Shown: positions 44,514-54,107 of the stretch, piece after piece
Layout: the number at the start of each line of letters is the position of its first letter
How positions within the stretch are numbered: the first letter of the stretch is position 1
DNA from: Chloroflexota bacterium
GTDB lineage: Bacteria; Chloroflexota; Dehalococcoidia; Tepidiformales; Tepidiformaceae
Assembly: GCA_026705605.1 (NCBI GenBank)
Contig: JAPPAK010000001.1
Span: 806,001 to 870,000 of the forward strand
DNA length: 64,000 nt
Direction: 5' to 3'
Position numbers and translations under genes: made by a program
The notes under the pieces: model-generated
What the model was told of the DNA's origin: nothing
Databases searched by the model: none
What the model saw: the letters and a program-made list of their open reading frames with translations, nothing else

Positions 44514-46022
44514 TTGGACCGTAGCCTGCTTCGCCCCCGTCCCACCATCGACCCTCCGCCGATGATCGGGCGGCCCTTCGGCGGTTTCGATCCCATCGAG
44601 TATTCCCGTTCCACACGGGGTCGCCGGCATGCCGCGGCCATGCTTGTGGTTGCGCTCCTTGTTGTGCTGGCCTTCCAGCTGTTCCCTATCCAGAACGTCA
44701 CGCTGGTGACGGGCGACACGACGGTGCAAGTGCGCTCCACTTTCGGCGACGAGCAGGAAGCGCTCGACGCTGCCGCGCTCGACCTCGCCCCCGGCGACCG
44801 TGTTCTCGTCGCCCGCACCGGCAACCAGGCCGCCCTCGCGGTCCAGCGGGCCATGCCCGTGGTGGTTCACGCCGACGGCGCCCGCATCGAGGTGCGCACG
44901 CGGGCCCGCACCGTTGCCGGAGCCCTCGCCCTCGCCAACGTGGAGATCGGGGACGGTGACCGGATTTACGTCGAAGGCTCCCGCACCGCTCCCGGCCACG
45001 AGCTCGGCGGCCTCGTCCCGGGGTTGGTATCCGCTGCCTCCGATGCGCAACCCCTCCGCATCGAGGTCGTCCGCGCCCTCCCCGAGGTGCCCGTCACGGA
45101 CTCGACCGCTGCGTCGTCGCTTCCCCCGGATGCGGAGGTAGCCCCGGCGCTGGAGGCGGTACCGGCTCGCCGCATCCTCAGCGTGCTCGTCGACCCGAAC
45201 GCCTGGAGGCCCATCGAGAGCTCCCCACCCCCCGACATGGAAGCGCTCTTCCGGGCCGTGGCCGCCCTCCCCGCGAGGGTTCTGATAACGGTCAACATTG
45301 GCGGTCAGGTCGACAGGCTGCGGATCGCCGCCGACAGGGTCGAAGAGGTCCTTGCCCAGCTCGACGTCGAGCTCGGAGAGCACGACCGCATCTCCCATCC
45401 CCTCGATGCCGCGGTCATCGCTGATATGGAGATCGTCGTCCTCTTCATTGAGAAGGTCGTGGAGGAGTACATCGAGTACACCGAGCCCACGATCTACTGG
45501 CGCGACGACCACACGCTCGCGCCCGGCGAGGTGCGCCTCGTCGAGGGAACGCCCGGCGAAGTACGGGTCTGGGAAGAAGTGACCTACGAGAACGGCGCCG
45601 AGATCTCCCGCGAGCCCCACTCCGCCCTCGTCCTCTCGGAGCCCATCTCCGGCGAGCGCCTGCGCGGCCCGGTGGCCGATGACGGCGTCTCCCCAGTCGT
45701 CGTCGACGACTACGACGGGCCCTACACCCAGAAGCTGCGGGTCTGGGCCACCTGGTACAACGCCACGCACGGGTGGGCGCCCCCCGGCCATCCCGGCTAC
45801 GGGATCACCTTCACCGGCGTACCCCTCGAGTACGGCATCTGCGCCGTGGACCCGGACTTCATTCCCCTGGGTACCAGGTTCTACGTACCCGGCTACGGCG
45901 AGTGCCTCGCCGCGGACACCGGCGGCCTGATCAACGGCTACGACATCGACCTCGGCTTCCCCGAGGGCCATCCCCCCGAGCCGTGGCATACCGGCTACGT
46001 CCACATCTACCTCCTCGACTGA
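44514..46022 (+). CDS. G5 and 3D domain cell-wall protein (YabE-like)
   Basis: 502 residues. The cytoplasmic N-terminus is followed by one membrane anchor (AAMLVVALLVVLAFQLFPI, about 43-60), ubiquitin-like DUF348 repeats (QNVTLVTGDTTVQVRSTFGD, VVVHADGARIEVRTRARTV), and a G5 domain near residues 310-385 (APGEVRLVEGTPGEVRVWEE). A C-terminal 3D domain carries the catalytic aspartates (ATWYNATH, AADTGGLINGYDIDL). The layout resembles resuscitation-promoting YabE/YuiC proteins that cleave or remodel peptidoglycan. The TTG start is chosen because GGAGGGGG lies 6 nt upstream; GTG at 44508 or ATG at 44562 are alternatives. Confidence 0.85.
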   Translation: MDRSLLRPRPTIDPPPMIGRPFGGFDPIEYSRSTRGRRHAAAMLVVALLVVLAFQLFPIQNVTLVTGDTTVQVRSTFGDEQEALDAAALDLAPGDRVLVARTGNQAALAVQRAMPVVVHADGARIEVRTRARTVAGALALANVEIGDGDRIYVEGSRTAPGHELGGLVPGLVSAASDAQPLRIEVVRALPEVPVTDSTAASSLPPDAEVAPALEAVPARRILSVLVDPNAWRPIESSPPPDMEALFRAVAALPARVLITVNIGGQVDRLRIAADRVEEVLAQLDVELGEHDRISHPLDAAVIADMEIVVLFIEKVVEEYIEYTEPTIYWRDDHTLAPGEVRLVEGTPGEVRVWEEVTYENGAEISREPHSALVLSEPISGERLRGPVADDGVSPVVVDDYDGPYTQKLRVWATWYNATHGWAPPGHPGYGITFTGVPLEYGICAVDPDFIPLGTRFYVPGYGECLAADTGGLINGYDIDLGFPEGHPPEPWHTGYVHIYLLD

Positions 46023-46050
46023 CCCTCGCAGCCCGGCCTACCATCGCGTC

Positions 46051-46872
46051 ATGAGCGCAAGATCTCGGGGACCGCGCGCCCGCAAGGCGCTCGGGCAGCA
46101 CTTCCTCGTCGATACCGGCGTGCTGGCCGATATCGCGGCCGCTGTGCGGGTACCCGAGGGCGGCGTCCTCTTCGAGATCGGCGCCGGCACCGGCCAGCTC
46201 ACTGAAACCTTGCTGGACGCTGGCCACGAGGTCGTGGCGCTCGAGGTCGAGCCCCGTCTCCTCGGCCACCTCCGCCAGCGCTTCGCTGATCGCCAGCGCC
46301 TGACGCTGGTGGAAGGGGACGCCCGCATCCTCGACCTCGCCGAGGTCATTCCCGCGGGGCGCCCCTTCAGCGTCGTCGGGAACCTCCCCTACTTCGCCGC
46401 CAACCCCATCATCCGCCACCTGCTCGAAGGCCTTCCTCGCCCGACGGAGCTGGTGGTGATGGTGCAGCGTGAGGTCGCCCGCGAAATCACCGCGGGCCCC
46501 GGAAAGCTCTCGCTGCTTGGCATCTCCGTCCAGAACCACGCCGAACCCGAACCCCTCTTCGATGTCCCCCCCAATGCCTTCGACCCGCCCCCTGCCGTCC
46601 ACTCCTCCTTCGTGCGCCTCACGCTGCGCCCTGTGCCCCTCGTTCCGCCCGAGCGCGACGAGGCCTTCTTCGCGCTCGTGTCGGGAGCCTTCCGCAACCC
46701 CCGCAAGCAGATCCACAACGCCCTCTCCCGCGCCCCCGGCCACGTCCCCGACGCCGTCCGCCCTGCCCTCGATACGGCCGGCATCGACTCCCACCGCCGC
46801 CCCGAGACGCTCGACATCCCGGAGTGGCTCGCGCTCCTCGATGCTTTCGAGGCCTCAGCCTCCCATGCCTGA
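46051..46872 (+). CDS. rsmA: 16S rRNA dimethyladenosine transferase KsgA/RsmA
   Basis: The 273-residue SAM-dependent enzyme dimethylates A1518 and A1519 of 16S rRNA. KALGQHFLVDTGVLADIA, FEIGAGTGQLTETLL and the catalytic VVGNLPYFAANPI motif are diagnostic, with PNAFDPPPAVHSSFVRL in the C-terminal part. TACCAT 6 nt before the ATG without a ribosome binding site implies leaderless translation. The 3' end overlaps ispE by 8 nt; ksgA-ispE pairing is common. Confidence 0.95.
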   Translation: MSARSRGPRARKALGQHFLVDTGVLADIAAAVRVPEGGVLFEIGAGTGQLTETLLDAGHEVVALEVEPRLLGHLRQRFADRQRLTLVEGDARILDLAEVIPAGRPFSVVGNLPYFAANPIIRHLLEGLPRPTELVVMVQREVAREITAGPGKLSLLGISVQNHAEPEPLFDVPPNAFDPPPAVHSSFVRLTLRPVPLVPPERDEAFFALVSGAFRNPRKQIHNALSRAPGHVPDAVRPALDTAGIDSHRRPETLDIPEWLALLDAFEASASHA

Positions 46873-47740
46873 CACGCTGACCGGCCTCGCCCCCGCCAAG
46901 ATCAACCTCACCCTCGAGGTTGGCGCCGCCCGCCCCGACGGTTACCACGAGCTCACCAGCATCCTCCAGACCCTCGCCCTCGCCGACGAGGTCGTGCTGG
47001 AGCCGGCTGCGGAGACCTCGATCGAGAACACCGGCCCCTTCGCCGGCGGCTCCCCCGCCGGTCCCGAGAACCTCGCCTGGCGGGCAATCGATGCCCTCGC
47101 CGGCGCGCTCGGGCGCGAGCCTGAGCCTTTCCGCATCCGCATCGCGAAGCGTATTCCGGCCGCGGGTGGCCTTGGTGGCGGGGCTTCCGACGCCGCCACC
47201 GTCCTCCGCCTGCTCGCCCGCCGCTGGCCCGGTGTCACGGAGAAGGCGCTGGCGACCGCCGCCGCGGCCGTCGGCAGCGACGAGCCGTTCTTCCTTGCCG
47301 GCGGCACGGCGCTCGTCGAGGGTCGCGGCGAGCGCGTCACCCCACTCCCCGACCTCCCCGGGCACGGTGTCGTGCTCTTTATCCCCCCCGACACCCTCCC
47401 CAACAAGACCGCCACCCTCTTCCGCGCCCTCGACCGCGACGGCCAGGTCGACGAACCGACCGTGAGCACGGCGCTGGCGAAGCGTCTGCCCGTGCAGGTC
47501 ACCGGCGCCGACCTCTACAACAGCTTCGAGCGCGTCGCCTTCGACTGCTTCCCCGGCCTGGCCGGCCTCTGGGAGCAGCTCGAGATGCGAACGGGAGAGC
47601 CTATCCGCCTCGCAGGCGCCGGCCCGACCCTGTTCTGGATCGGCCCCCTCGACGAGACCGAACGCGTGCGCGCCGCCGCCGCGGGGCTCGACTGCACGAC
47701 CATTCCCACGGCCACGGCCGGTTCGCCATGGCGGCGCTGA
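46865..47740 (+). CDS. ispE: 4-diphosphocytidyl-2-C-methyl-D-erythritol kinase IspE
   Basis: The 291-residue GHMP kinase is the ATP-dependent fourth step of the MEP isoprenoid pathway. LAPAKINLTLEVGAARPDGY, the GHMP glycine-rich loop KRIPAAGGLGGGASDAAT and a C-terminal PIRLAGAGPTLFW are typical. The ATG lies 8 nt inside ksgA. A longer in-frame extension upstream was rejected as a shadow of ksgA. The small membrane-protein gene overlaps its end by 13 nt. Confidence 0.95.
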   Translation: MPDTLTGLAPAKINLTLEVGAARPDGYHELTSILQTLALADEVVLEPAAETSIENTGPFAGGSPAGPENLAWRAIDALAGALGREPEPFRIRIAKRIPAAGGLGGGASDAATVLRLLARRWPGVTEKALATAAAAVGSDEPFFLAGGTALVEGRGERVTPLPDLPGHGVVLFIPPDTLPNKTATLFRALDRDGQVDEPTVSTALAKRLPVQVTGADLYNSFERVAFDCFPGLAGLWEQLEMRTGEPIRLAGAGPTLFWIGPLDETERVRAAAAGLDCTTIPTATAGSPWRR

Positions 47741-48141
47741 TCGCGGGCGCCATGGCCGGCTACGTGATGGCCATGCTCACGAGCGTTGCTGTCACCTACC
47801 TCGTGTTCCGCGCGCGTGACAGCGAGGCCCTCCAACGGTGGGTCGACCGGGACGTCGCGGGACCGCTCCTTCTCGTCCCCATCCTCACAGCCTCGGTGCT
47901 GAGCTGGGTCTTCGTCGGGCTCGTCGCCGCGATCATCTACGAGGTCGCTGATCTCGGCGCCCAGCCGGATGGCCTCGCCAGCCCGAGCGCGGTCTTCACG
48001 ATCATCGCCGTTGTCTTCTCGGTTGCGCCCGTCATGCTCCTCAGCATTCTCTGGACGCGCCTCTGGTGGATGTGGGTGGGGCTGGGCCTTCCCTGCGTCG
48101 GTCTCTTTGGCTGGCTTCTTCCTCACCTGGCGGGCCGATAA
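47728..48141 (+). CDS. Small polytopic membrane protein, function unknown
   Basis: The 137-residue protein has about four predicted membrane helices: AGAMAGYVMAMLTSVAVTYL, LLLVPILTASVLSWVFVGLV, VFTIIAVVFSVAPVMLLSIL and WWMWVGLGLPCVGLFGWLLP. No family motif was recognised. It starts inside the ispE end, so it is the last translationally coupled gene of the ksgA-ispE operon. Confidence 0.7.
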   Translation: MAALIAGAMAGYVMAMLTSVAVTYLVFRARDSEALQRWVDRDVAGPLLLVPILTASVLSWVFVGLVAAIIYEVADLGAQPDGLASPSAVFTIIAVVFSVAPVMLLSILWTRLWWMWVGLGLPCVGLFGWLLPHLAGR

Positions 48142-48187
48142 GATAGCTGGCGCGCTTGTGCCGCTGTTCACGAGCGCGGAGGAATAC

Positions 48188-48901
48188 GTGGCCGGCACCA
48201 TCGTCGATATGCACCTGCACACCACCCGTGGTGCGTCCGACTCCATGCTCGACCCGGAGGATCTCATCGCCGAGGCCAACCGCATCGGCCTCACCGGCGT
48301 GAACATCACCGAGCACGACCGCATGTGGGAGAGGTGGGATCTCGCCCCCTTCCGCAAGGCTCACCCGGAGACCTTCATCTCGAACGGCATGGAGGTCTCG
48401 ACCGACCATGGCCACGTCGTCGCCGTCGGCCTGCGCGGTTACGAGGGCGGCATCCGCCGCCTCGAGCGGCTGCGCGAGGTCGCCGACGAGCAGGGCGCCT
48501 ACCTCATCGTCGCCCATCCCTTCCGCCACTTCTTCGACCCCATCCACTTCAAGCGCCAGGGGAAGCCGGCCTTCACGCTTGGCCCCGAAGAGGCGGCCAA
48601 GCTTCCCGTGTTCCAGCTCGTCGACGCCGTCGAGGTGCTCAACGGCTGCAACACTCCTCGCGAGAACTACTTCGCCCTGCAGGTCGCAAAGATCCTGGGC
48701 AAGCCGGGGACCGGCGGCTCCGACGCCCACTCGAACCAGGGGATCGGCTACTTCAGCACCCAGTTCGACGAGACCGTCGAAACCCCCGAACACTTTCTGC
48801 AGCTCCTGCACCGGGGCGCCTACACCCCCGTTCAAGGCCTCCCCGAGGGTGAGGTCGAGAATTTCTGGGATGCGCCGCCTCCCGTAGAGGTGCCCGCGTG
48901 A
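48188..48901 (+). CDS. PHP-domain metal-dependent phosphoesterase
   Basis: 237 residues. PHP metal-binding motifs are DMHLHTT near the start, TGVNITEHD, IVAHPFRHF and GGSDAHSNQG at the C-terminus. The family includes trinuclear-metal phosphoesterases that act on nucleotides or phosphosugars; the YciV/RNase AM type is related. The GTG at 48188 has GGAGGA just upstream; a GTG at 48158 is an alternative. The next gene overlaps the stop by 4 nt. Confidence 0.85.
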   Translation: MAGTIVDMHLHTTRGASDSMLDPEDLIAEANRIGLTGVNITEHDRMWERWDLAPFRKAHPETFISNGMEVSTDHGHVVAVGLRGYEGGIRRLERLREVADEQGAYLIVAHPFRHFFDPIHFKRQGKPAFTLGPEEAAKLPVFQLVDAVEVLNGCNTPRENYFALQVAKILGKPGTGGSDAHSNQGIGYFSTQFDETVETPEHFLQLLHRGAYTPVQGLPEGEVENFWDAPPPVEVPA

Positions 48902-49152
48902 CCGGCCGCACCCGCTGGGAGTACGCCCGCGTCGTCGTCAGCGGCATGGACCAGCCCATCGTCGCCAACTTCAGCCACCAACCCGAGGACGACCGCGAGT
49001 ACGGCCAGAACGACCTCGCCGAAGCGTTGCGCGACCTCGGCGATGCGGGCTGGGAGATGGTCTCCGACGCGCGCGTCGAGAACTGGGTCGGCACGCAGCT
49101 GGTCTTCCGCGAGATGCTCTACTTCAAGCGGCCCCAGCAGGACGATTCGTGA
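48898..49152 (+). CDS. Small conserved protein (DUF4177-like)
   Basis: The 84-residue protein contains RWEYARVVVSGMDQP and ALRDLGDAGWEMVSDARVEN. The WEY start and the LGDAGWEMV core are features of the DUF4177 family of small proteins of unknown role. No signal or membrane segment. GTG start overlaps the PHP gene stop (GTGA) and its stop overlaps the CoA-transferase start by 4 nt, so all three are translated together. Confidence 0.72.
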   Translation: MTGRTRWEYARVVVSGMDQPIVANFSHQPEDDREYGQNDLAEALRDLGDAGWEMVSDARVENWVGTQLVFREMLYFKRPQQDDS

Positions 49153-50429
49153 GCGACGAGCAGCCCTTCGCCGGGATTACGGTGCTCGAATTCGGCCAGT
49201 TCGTCGCCGTCCCCTACGGCGCCCAGCTCCTCGCCGATGGTGGCGCCCGCGTCGTCAAGATCGAGCCCCTCGAGGGCGAGGCCTCGCGCCACACCGGCTA
49301 CCGCTGGGGCGATGTCACCCGCCACTTCCTCGCGCGCAACCGCGGTACTCACTCCCTCCCGCTGGCGCTCCGCCACGAGAAGGCCGCCGGCATCCTCGAT
49401 GCCCTGCTCGCCAAAACCGACGTCGTCCTGACGAACCTCCGCCCCGGCCTCGCCGCCCAGTTCGGACTCGATTACGACACTCTCTCCGAGCGCTACCCGC
49501 GCATCATCGTGGGCAACGTGACGGCCTTCGGGGAGAAAGGGCCCGACGCCGGGCTCGCCGGCATGGACCAGGTCGTACAGGCGCACAGCGGCCTCATGGC
49601 CATGAACGGCGGCATGCGCGACGGCCGCCCCATCGCCGAGGGCTCGCCCATCTCCGACTTCATGTGCGCGGCGCTGCTGGCCTACGGCGTCGCCTCCGCC
49701 CTCTACCGCCGCACCAGCACCGGCCGGGGCGGGCGCGTCGATACCTCCCTGCTCATGTCGGCCCTCATCCTCCAGAACAACCTCCTCATCCGCGTCGAGG
49801 ACCAGGACGGCGAGACCCACTCGACCTACCTCGACTGGCTCGCCGAGGCCAGGGCGAGCGGCATGCCCTACGCCGAGCAGGCCAGCCACATGCCGAGCAG
49901 TCGTGTCGCGCGCCTGGTCAGCATCTACTACCGCACCTTCACCACCAGGGACTCCGCCATCGCCATTGCCTGTCCCAGCGTGGGCCTGCGCCGCCGGCTC
50001 ATGGAGGTCGTGGGGCTCCACGACCCCGCCCTCGACCCCTCCCTCCCCCAGGAAGAGCGACACGCGCTCGACACGGAGCTGCGGGACCAGATCGAGGCGC
50101 TCTTCGCCGCCGAGACCACCGACCACTGGGAAGGACGCCTGCGCGAGGCCGGCATCCCCGTCTCCCGCGTCCGCTTTCCCACCGAGCTCATCGACAACGA
50201 GCAGGCCGCGGCCAACGACCTCTTCATCCACCGCGACCATCCCGAGGCAGGCCCCTTCACCACGCTCGGCAGCGCCCTCAAGCTGGATGAGGCTGGATTC
50301 GCGCCGGCCCCCACCCCCGCCCCCTTCCGCTCCGAGACGCGCGACATCCTCGGCTGGGCCGGACTCTCGGACGAAGCCATCGCGGACGCTGTCGAGAACG
50401 GCGCCGTCGCCGCTACCGATCCTGACTGA
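49149..50429 (+). CDS. CaiB/BaiF family III CoA-transferase
   Basis: The 426-residue single-module enzyme contains ITVLEFGQFVAVPYGAQLLA, SLPLALRHEKAAGIL, AGMDQVVQAHSGLMAMNGG (Asp at the catalytic position) and PISDFMCAALLAYGVASAL. Family reaction: reversible transfer of CoA between a carboxylic acid and an acyl-CoA through an aspartyl-CoA thioester. The substrate is unknown. Translationally coupled to the small DUF4177-like gene. In contrast to the 809-residue protein at 22.9 kb, it has one active module. Confidence 0.88.
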   Translation: MSDEQPFAGITVLEFGQFVAVPYGAQLLADGGARVVKIEPLEGEASRHTGYRWGDVTRHFLARNRGTHSLPLALRHEKAAGILDALLAKTDVVLTNLRPGLAAQFGLDYDTLSERYPRIIVGNVTAFGEKGPDAGLAGMDQVVQAHSGLMAMNGGMRDGRPIAEGSPISDFMCAALLAYGVASALYRRTSTGRGGRVDTSLLMSALILQNNLLIRVEDQDGETHSTYLDWLAEARASGMPYAEQASHMPSSRVARLVSIYYRTFTTRDSAIAIACPSVGLRRRLMEVVGLHDPALDPSLPQEERHALDTELRDQIEALFAAETTDHWEGRLREAGIPVSRVRFPTELIDNEQAAANDLFIHRDHPEAGPFTTLGSALKLDEAGFAPAPTPAPFRSETRDILGWAGLSDEAIADAVENGAVAATDPD

Positions 50430-50441
50430 GGCAGATACCGG

Positions 50442-51416
50442 CTAGCGGCTCCGCGCCCACTCCTTCGCGTGGTACGTGATGATGATGTCCGCCCCCGCGC
50501 GCCGGATCGACGTGAGGGCCTCGTCGATCGCCCGCTCTTCCTCGATCCAGCCGTTCGCCGCCGCCGCCTTCAACATGCTGTATTCGCCGCTCACGTTGTA
50601 GGCCGCCACCGGCACGTCCACCGCCTCCCGCACCGAGCGCAGCACGTCGAGGTACGGGAGGGCGGGCTTCACCATCACCATGTCCGCCCCCTCCTCGATA
50701 TCCGTGAGCGCTTCGTCCCGCGCCATGCGAGCGTTCGCCGGGTCCATCTGGTAGCCCCTACGGTCGCCGAAAGAGGGGGCACTGTCTGCCGCCTCGCGGA
50801 ACGGCCCGTAGAACGCGCTCGAGAACTTGGCGGCGTACGAGAGGATGGCCGTGTCGCTCAGCCCCGAGCCGTCGAGTGCCTCGCGGATGGCGACGACGCG
50901 CCCGTCCAGCATGTCGCTGGGCGCGACGATGTCGCAGCCCGCGTCGGCGAGGCTCACGGCCATGTCGGCCAGCAGCGGCAGGCTCGCGTCGTTGTCGACC
51001 TCGCCCTCGTCCGTCAGCAGCCCGCAGTGCCCATGGCTCGTGTACTCGCACAGGCACACGTCGCCGACAACCAGCATCTCCGGGACGGCGTCCTTCAGTC
51101 GCCGGATCGCTTCCTGCACGACACCGCGGTCGTCGTAGGCGCCGGAGCCGCGCTCGTCCTTGACGGCCGGAATCCCGAACAGCAGCACCGCCGGCACGCC
51201 CGCATCCTGCAGCTCACGCGCTTCCTCCACGAGCGTCCCCAGCCCTAGCCGCGACTGCCCCGGCATCGCCTCGATCGGCGCACGGCCCTCCAGTCCTTCC
51301 TCGACGAACAGGGGTGCCACCAGGTGCGCCGGCGTCAGCTCCGTCTCGCGCACGAGCCCGCGGATGGCTGGCGAGCTGCGCAGCCGTCGGTGCCGCCGGA
51401 ACTCCAGCCCTTCCAA
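50442..51416 (-). CDS. hemB: Delta-aminolevulinic acid dehydratase (porphobilinogen synthase)
   Basis: The 324-residue enzyme joins two aminolevulinate molecules in tetrapyrrole synthesis. The zinc-site cysteines lie in [14 protein letters not shown]. The two active-site lysines are in [13 protein letters not shown] and [15 protein letters not shown] start with a strong GGGAGGGG four nt upstream. Tetrapyrrole supply fits the B12 enzymes and the siroheme reductase encoded just upstream on the same strand. Confidence 0.95.
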   Translation of the reverse strand: MEGLEFRRHRRLRSSPAIRGLVRETELTPAHLVAPLFVEEGLEGRAPIEAMPGQSRLGLGTLVEEARELQDAGVPAVLLFGIPAVKDERGSGAYDDRGVVQEAIRRLKDAVPEMLVVGDVCLCEYTSHGHCGLLTDEGEVDNDASLPLLADMAVSLADAGCDIVAPSDMLDGRVVAIREALDGSGLSDTAILSYAAKFSSAFYGPFREAADSAPSFGDRRGYQMDPANARMARDEALTDIEEGADMVMVKPALPYLDVLRSVREAVDVPVAAYNVSGEYSMLKAAAANGWIEEERAIDEALTSIRRAGADIIITYHAKEWARSR

Positions 51417-51442
51417 AATGCCCCTCCCGAGATGCTAGGCCG

Positions 51443-53224
51443 CTAGACCGCGCACTCGCCTTCGCCTCGCTCCAGCACGTAGAGCTCGAACTTCGTCCAG
51501 TCGATGAACATCTCGCGGTTGTCGTCCGAGAAGTCGCCCGGAATCGTGAGGTCCTGCACTGCCTGCTCGAACGGCGCCTTGCCCACGCGGTCAAAGTAGG
51601 CGTTGAACTCCTCGCCGTCTTCGCGCTCACGCTGGTACAGGTCGAGCCAGCGCTGTACGGCGTCGGGCGTGCGCTTGGCCGGCAGCCGCAGCTTCAGCTG
51701 CGTGCCGACGCGCACCTTGCCGTTCCCCTCCTCGTAGCCGCCGCCGATGAAGGCGTGGTAGGCGGGGAGCTGGTGTCCGTCGACCTTCATGGCCGCGCCG
51801 TGGAAGCCGATGTTGCCGAGGTGGTGCTGGCCGCAGCTGTTCGGGCAGCCGCTCATCTTGATGTGCAGCTTCTCGACCAGCGGGTCCGCCACCGCCAGTT
51901 CGGTCACTCGATCCTGGATGGCGCGGTTCAGGCCCATCGAGCTCGTGATGCCGAGCTTGCAGCTGTCCGTGCCGGGGCAGCTCACCACGTCCGTCACCGT
52001 GCCCGCGCCCGCTTCCGCCAGGCCCAGGTCGACCAGCCGCGAATAGACCTCGTACAGGCCCTCGTCGCGCACCCAGCGCAGCACCATGTTCTGCTGCACG
52101 GTCGTGCGGGCGTTGCCGCCGCAGTGCTCGCGCATGATGTCGGCGATGCCGTGGAACTGCGCGGGCGTCAGGTCGCCGCGCGTGATCTTGATCTCGACCG
52201 TGCTGAAGCCCTGCTGCTTCTGCGCCTTCACGTTCGCCGAGACGAACTGCGTGAACGCAGCCGCGTCGTCACCCGGCTGCGCGTAGGAGTCCCGCCGCGC
52301 CGGCGCCCGCTCCTCCTCGTTGTCGAGGAAGAGCAGCCGCTCCGGGCTGAAGTCGCGCTGTGCCCACGGCTGGGCCAGCTCGTCGTCGACCATCTCGAGG
52401 AAGCGGTCCGCCCCGATCCGGTCGATAAGGACCTTGATACGGGCCATCGCCCGGTTCTTCCGCAGCATGTCCGCCGCGTTGAAGATGCGGATGACCGCCT
52501 CGCTCACCTTCAGGTATTCGTCCAGCGAGACGAACTCGCGCACGACGATCGCCTCGCGCGGCATGATCGCGAGGCCGCCGCCGCAGACCATCTTGAAGCC
52601 CTGCACGCCGTTCTCGATGCGCGGGATGAAGCCGAGGTCGTGGATGCCCGTGATCGCCACGTCCGCGTCGTCCGCGCTGAAGGCGACCTTGAACTTGCGC
52701 GGCAGGAGCTGCGTCAGCGGGTTACGCAGCCAGAACCGTGCGAACGCGCCCGCGTAGGGCGTCACGTCGAACAACTCGCCGTCAGTTACGCCCGCCCACG
52801 GGTCCGCGGTCACGTTGCGGACGGTGTTGCCGCAGGCCTCGCGCGTCGAGAGGCCGACGCTCGCCAGCAGCCGCAACCCGTCCGGCATGCGCGCCAGGGG
52901 GATGTGATGGAACTGGAAGTTCTGGCGTGTGGTGATGTGTCCCTTGCGCAGCGGCGCGAAGCGCTCGGCGAGCTCCCCGAAAGCGTCCATCTGGTCCGGC
53001 GTTACGCCCCCGAAGGGGAGCTTGACGCGCGTCATCTGCACGTTCGGCTGGCGCTGGCCGTACACGCCCTGCTTCAGCCGGTAGCCCTGGAAGACCGCCT
53101 CTTCCTCGTAGCCGCCCGCCAGAAAACGCGTCGCTTCGGTTTCAAAGTCGTCGAGCTCCTCGGTCAGGATTGGCAGAACCTTGCCGGGAGCGTTGGTCTG
53201 GACGATAGTCTCGACTGCGCGCAT
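51443..53224 (-). CDS. Ferredoxin-type nitrite/sulfite reductase (siroheme, 4Fe-4S)
   Basis: 593 residues. Two ferredoxin-like half-domains alternate with two siroheme domains: HITTRQNFQFHHIPL (substrate/siroheme arginines), NTVRNVTADPWAGV, and the cluster cysteines in SCPGTDSCKLG (C-x5-C) and CPNSCGQHH (C-x3-C). The enzyme reduces sulfite to sulfide or nitrite to ammonia with six electrons. The divergent cysH-cysC-sat genes argue strongly for sulfite. The ATG follows AAAGGACAGCGTAG. hemB lies 26 nt downstream. Confidence 0.9.
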   Translation of the reverse strand: MRAVETIVQTNAPGKVLPILTEELDDFETEATRFLAGGYEEEAVFQGYRLKQGVYGQRQPNVQMTRVKLPFGGVTPDQMDAFGELAERFAPLRKGHITTRQNFQFHHIPLARMPDGLRLLASVGLSTREACGNTVRNVTADPWAGVTDGELFDVTPYAGAFARFWLRNPLTQLLPRKFKVAFSADDADVAITGIHDLGFIPRIENGVQGFKMVCGGGLAIMPREAIVVREFVSLDEYLKVSEAVIRIFNAADMLRKNRAMARIKVLIDRIGADRFLEMVDDELAQPWAQRDFSPERLLFLDNEEERAPARRDSYAQPGDDAAAFTQFVSANVKAQKQQGFSTVEIKITRGDLTPAQFHGIADIMREHCGGNARTTVQQNMVLRWVRDEGLYEVYSRLVDLGLAEAGAGTVTDVVSCPGTDSCKLGITSSMGLNRAIQDRVTELAVADPLVEKLHIKMSGCPNSCGQHHLGNIGFHGAAMKVDGHQLPAYHAFIGGGYEEGNGKVRVGTQLKLRLPAKRTPDAVQRWLDLYQREREDGEEFNAYFDRVGKAPFEQAVQDLTIPGDFSDDNREMFIDWTKFELYVLERGEGECAV

Positions 53225-53383
53225 CTACGCTGTCCTTTCGCGGAAGGCTCGTCAGAGCCGGCCTTCGCGGGCTGGGAGTGTGTGAAGCGACTGTAGCATG
53301 TAGGACGCGCCCAGTCGTTGCTGGCAAGTCACGTTGTTGATATTGTTGAGCAACGAACTCAGCTTTACGCGGAGCCCTTCCCC
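53225..53383. promoter_or_regulatory. Divergent regulatory gap of the sulfate-assimilation locus
   Basis: The 159-nt interval separates the sulfite reductase and cysH starts. For cysH, TTGCTG (53318-53323), 17 nt, and TATTGT (53341-53346) make a candidate promoter, with GGAG (53371-53374) before the GTG. The segment GTTGTTGATATTGTTGAGC holds a directly repeated TTGTTGA that is AT-rich relative to its surroundings. It could bind a sulfur-responsive regulator. No regulator gene is adjacent. Confidence 0.45.
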
Positions 53384-54082
53384 GTGTCCCTCACCGCCAC
53401 CCTCGACGACACCGCCATCGCAGCGCTCAACGAGCGTTTCGAGGACGCGACGCCCGAGGAGATCGTGCGCTGGGCCGTTGACACGTTCGGCGATGGCCTC
53501 TCCGTCGGCGCCAGCTTCGGTGGCCCCACGGGCATGGCCATCCTCCACATGACCGCCCAGCTCAAGCCCAACGTGCATGTCTTCGTGCTCGATACCGACT
53601 ACCTCTTCGACGAGACCCACCAGACCCGTGAGCGCGCGACCGCCGCCCTCAACCTCACGAACGTCCAGGTCTACAAGTCGAAGCTGACCCACGAGGAGCA
53701 GGCCGCCCAGCACGGCGCCGCCCTTTGGATGCGTGACCCAGACCTCTGCTGCGACCTCCGCAAGGTCGAGCCCAACCAGCGCGCCCTTGCCGGCAAGACC
53801 GCCTGGATCGCCGGCCTTCGAAGAGACCAGTCCGAGGGCCGCGCCGACGTCCCCATCGTCGCCTGGAACCAGAGGTTCGGGCTGATCAAGATCAACCCGC
53901 TCGCTCGCTGGACCGAGAAGGACACCTGGAACTACATCTCCCAGCACGACGTTCCCTACAACCCCCTGCTCGACCATGGCTTCGTCAGCATTGGCTGCTT
54001 CAACTGCACCGTGCCCGGCAAGCAGGGCCGTCAGGGGCGCTGGGAAGGCTTCGAAAAGGACGAGTGCGGACTCCACACCTGA
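53384..54082 (+). CDS. cysH: Adenylyl-/phosphoadenylyl-sulfate reductase, Fe-S type
   Basis: The 232-residue PAPS/APS reductase fold protein shows [27 protein letters not shown] and [13 protein letters not shown]. Two cysteine pairs, CC at 122-123 ([11 protein letters not shown]) and CxxC at 205-208 (GCFNC), bind a 4Fe-4S cluster, the mark of APS-using enzymes. The catalytic cysteine is Cys228 in DECGLHT. The GTG at 53384 has GGAG 9 nt upstream; a TTG at 53318 would overlap the promoter. It produces sulfite for the divergent siroheme reductase. Confidence 0.92.
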   Translation: MSLTATLDDTAIAALNERFEDATPEEIVRWAVDTFGDGLSVGASFGGPTGMAILHMTAQLKPNVHVFVLDTDYLFDETHQTRERATAALNLTNVQVYKSKLTHEEQAAQHGAALWMRDPDLCCDLRKVEPNQRALAGKTAWIAGLRRDQSEGRADVPIVAWNQRFGLIKINPLARWTEKDTWNYISQHDVPYNPLLDHGFVSIGCFNCTVPGKQGRQGRWEGFEKDECGLHT

Positions 54083-54107
54083 GCCGGCCCGTGTCCACCA
54101 CCTCCGC

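Noticed and set aside
47969-48187. Upstream extension of the PHP phosphoesterase
   Set aside because: It runs antisense-free but through the overlapping membrane-protein gene in another frame; PHP homology starts at DMHLHTT.
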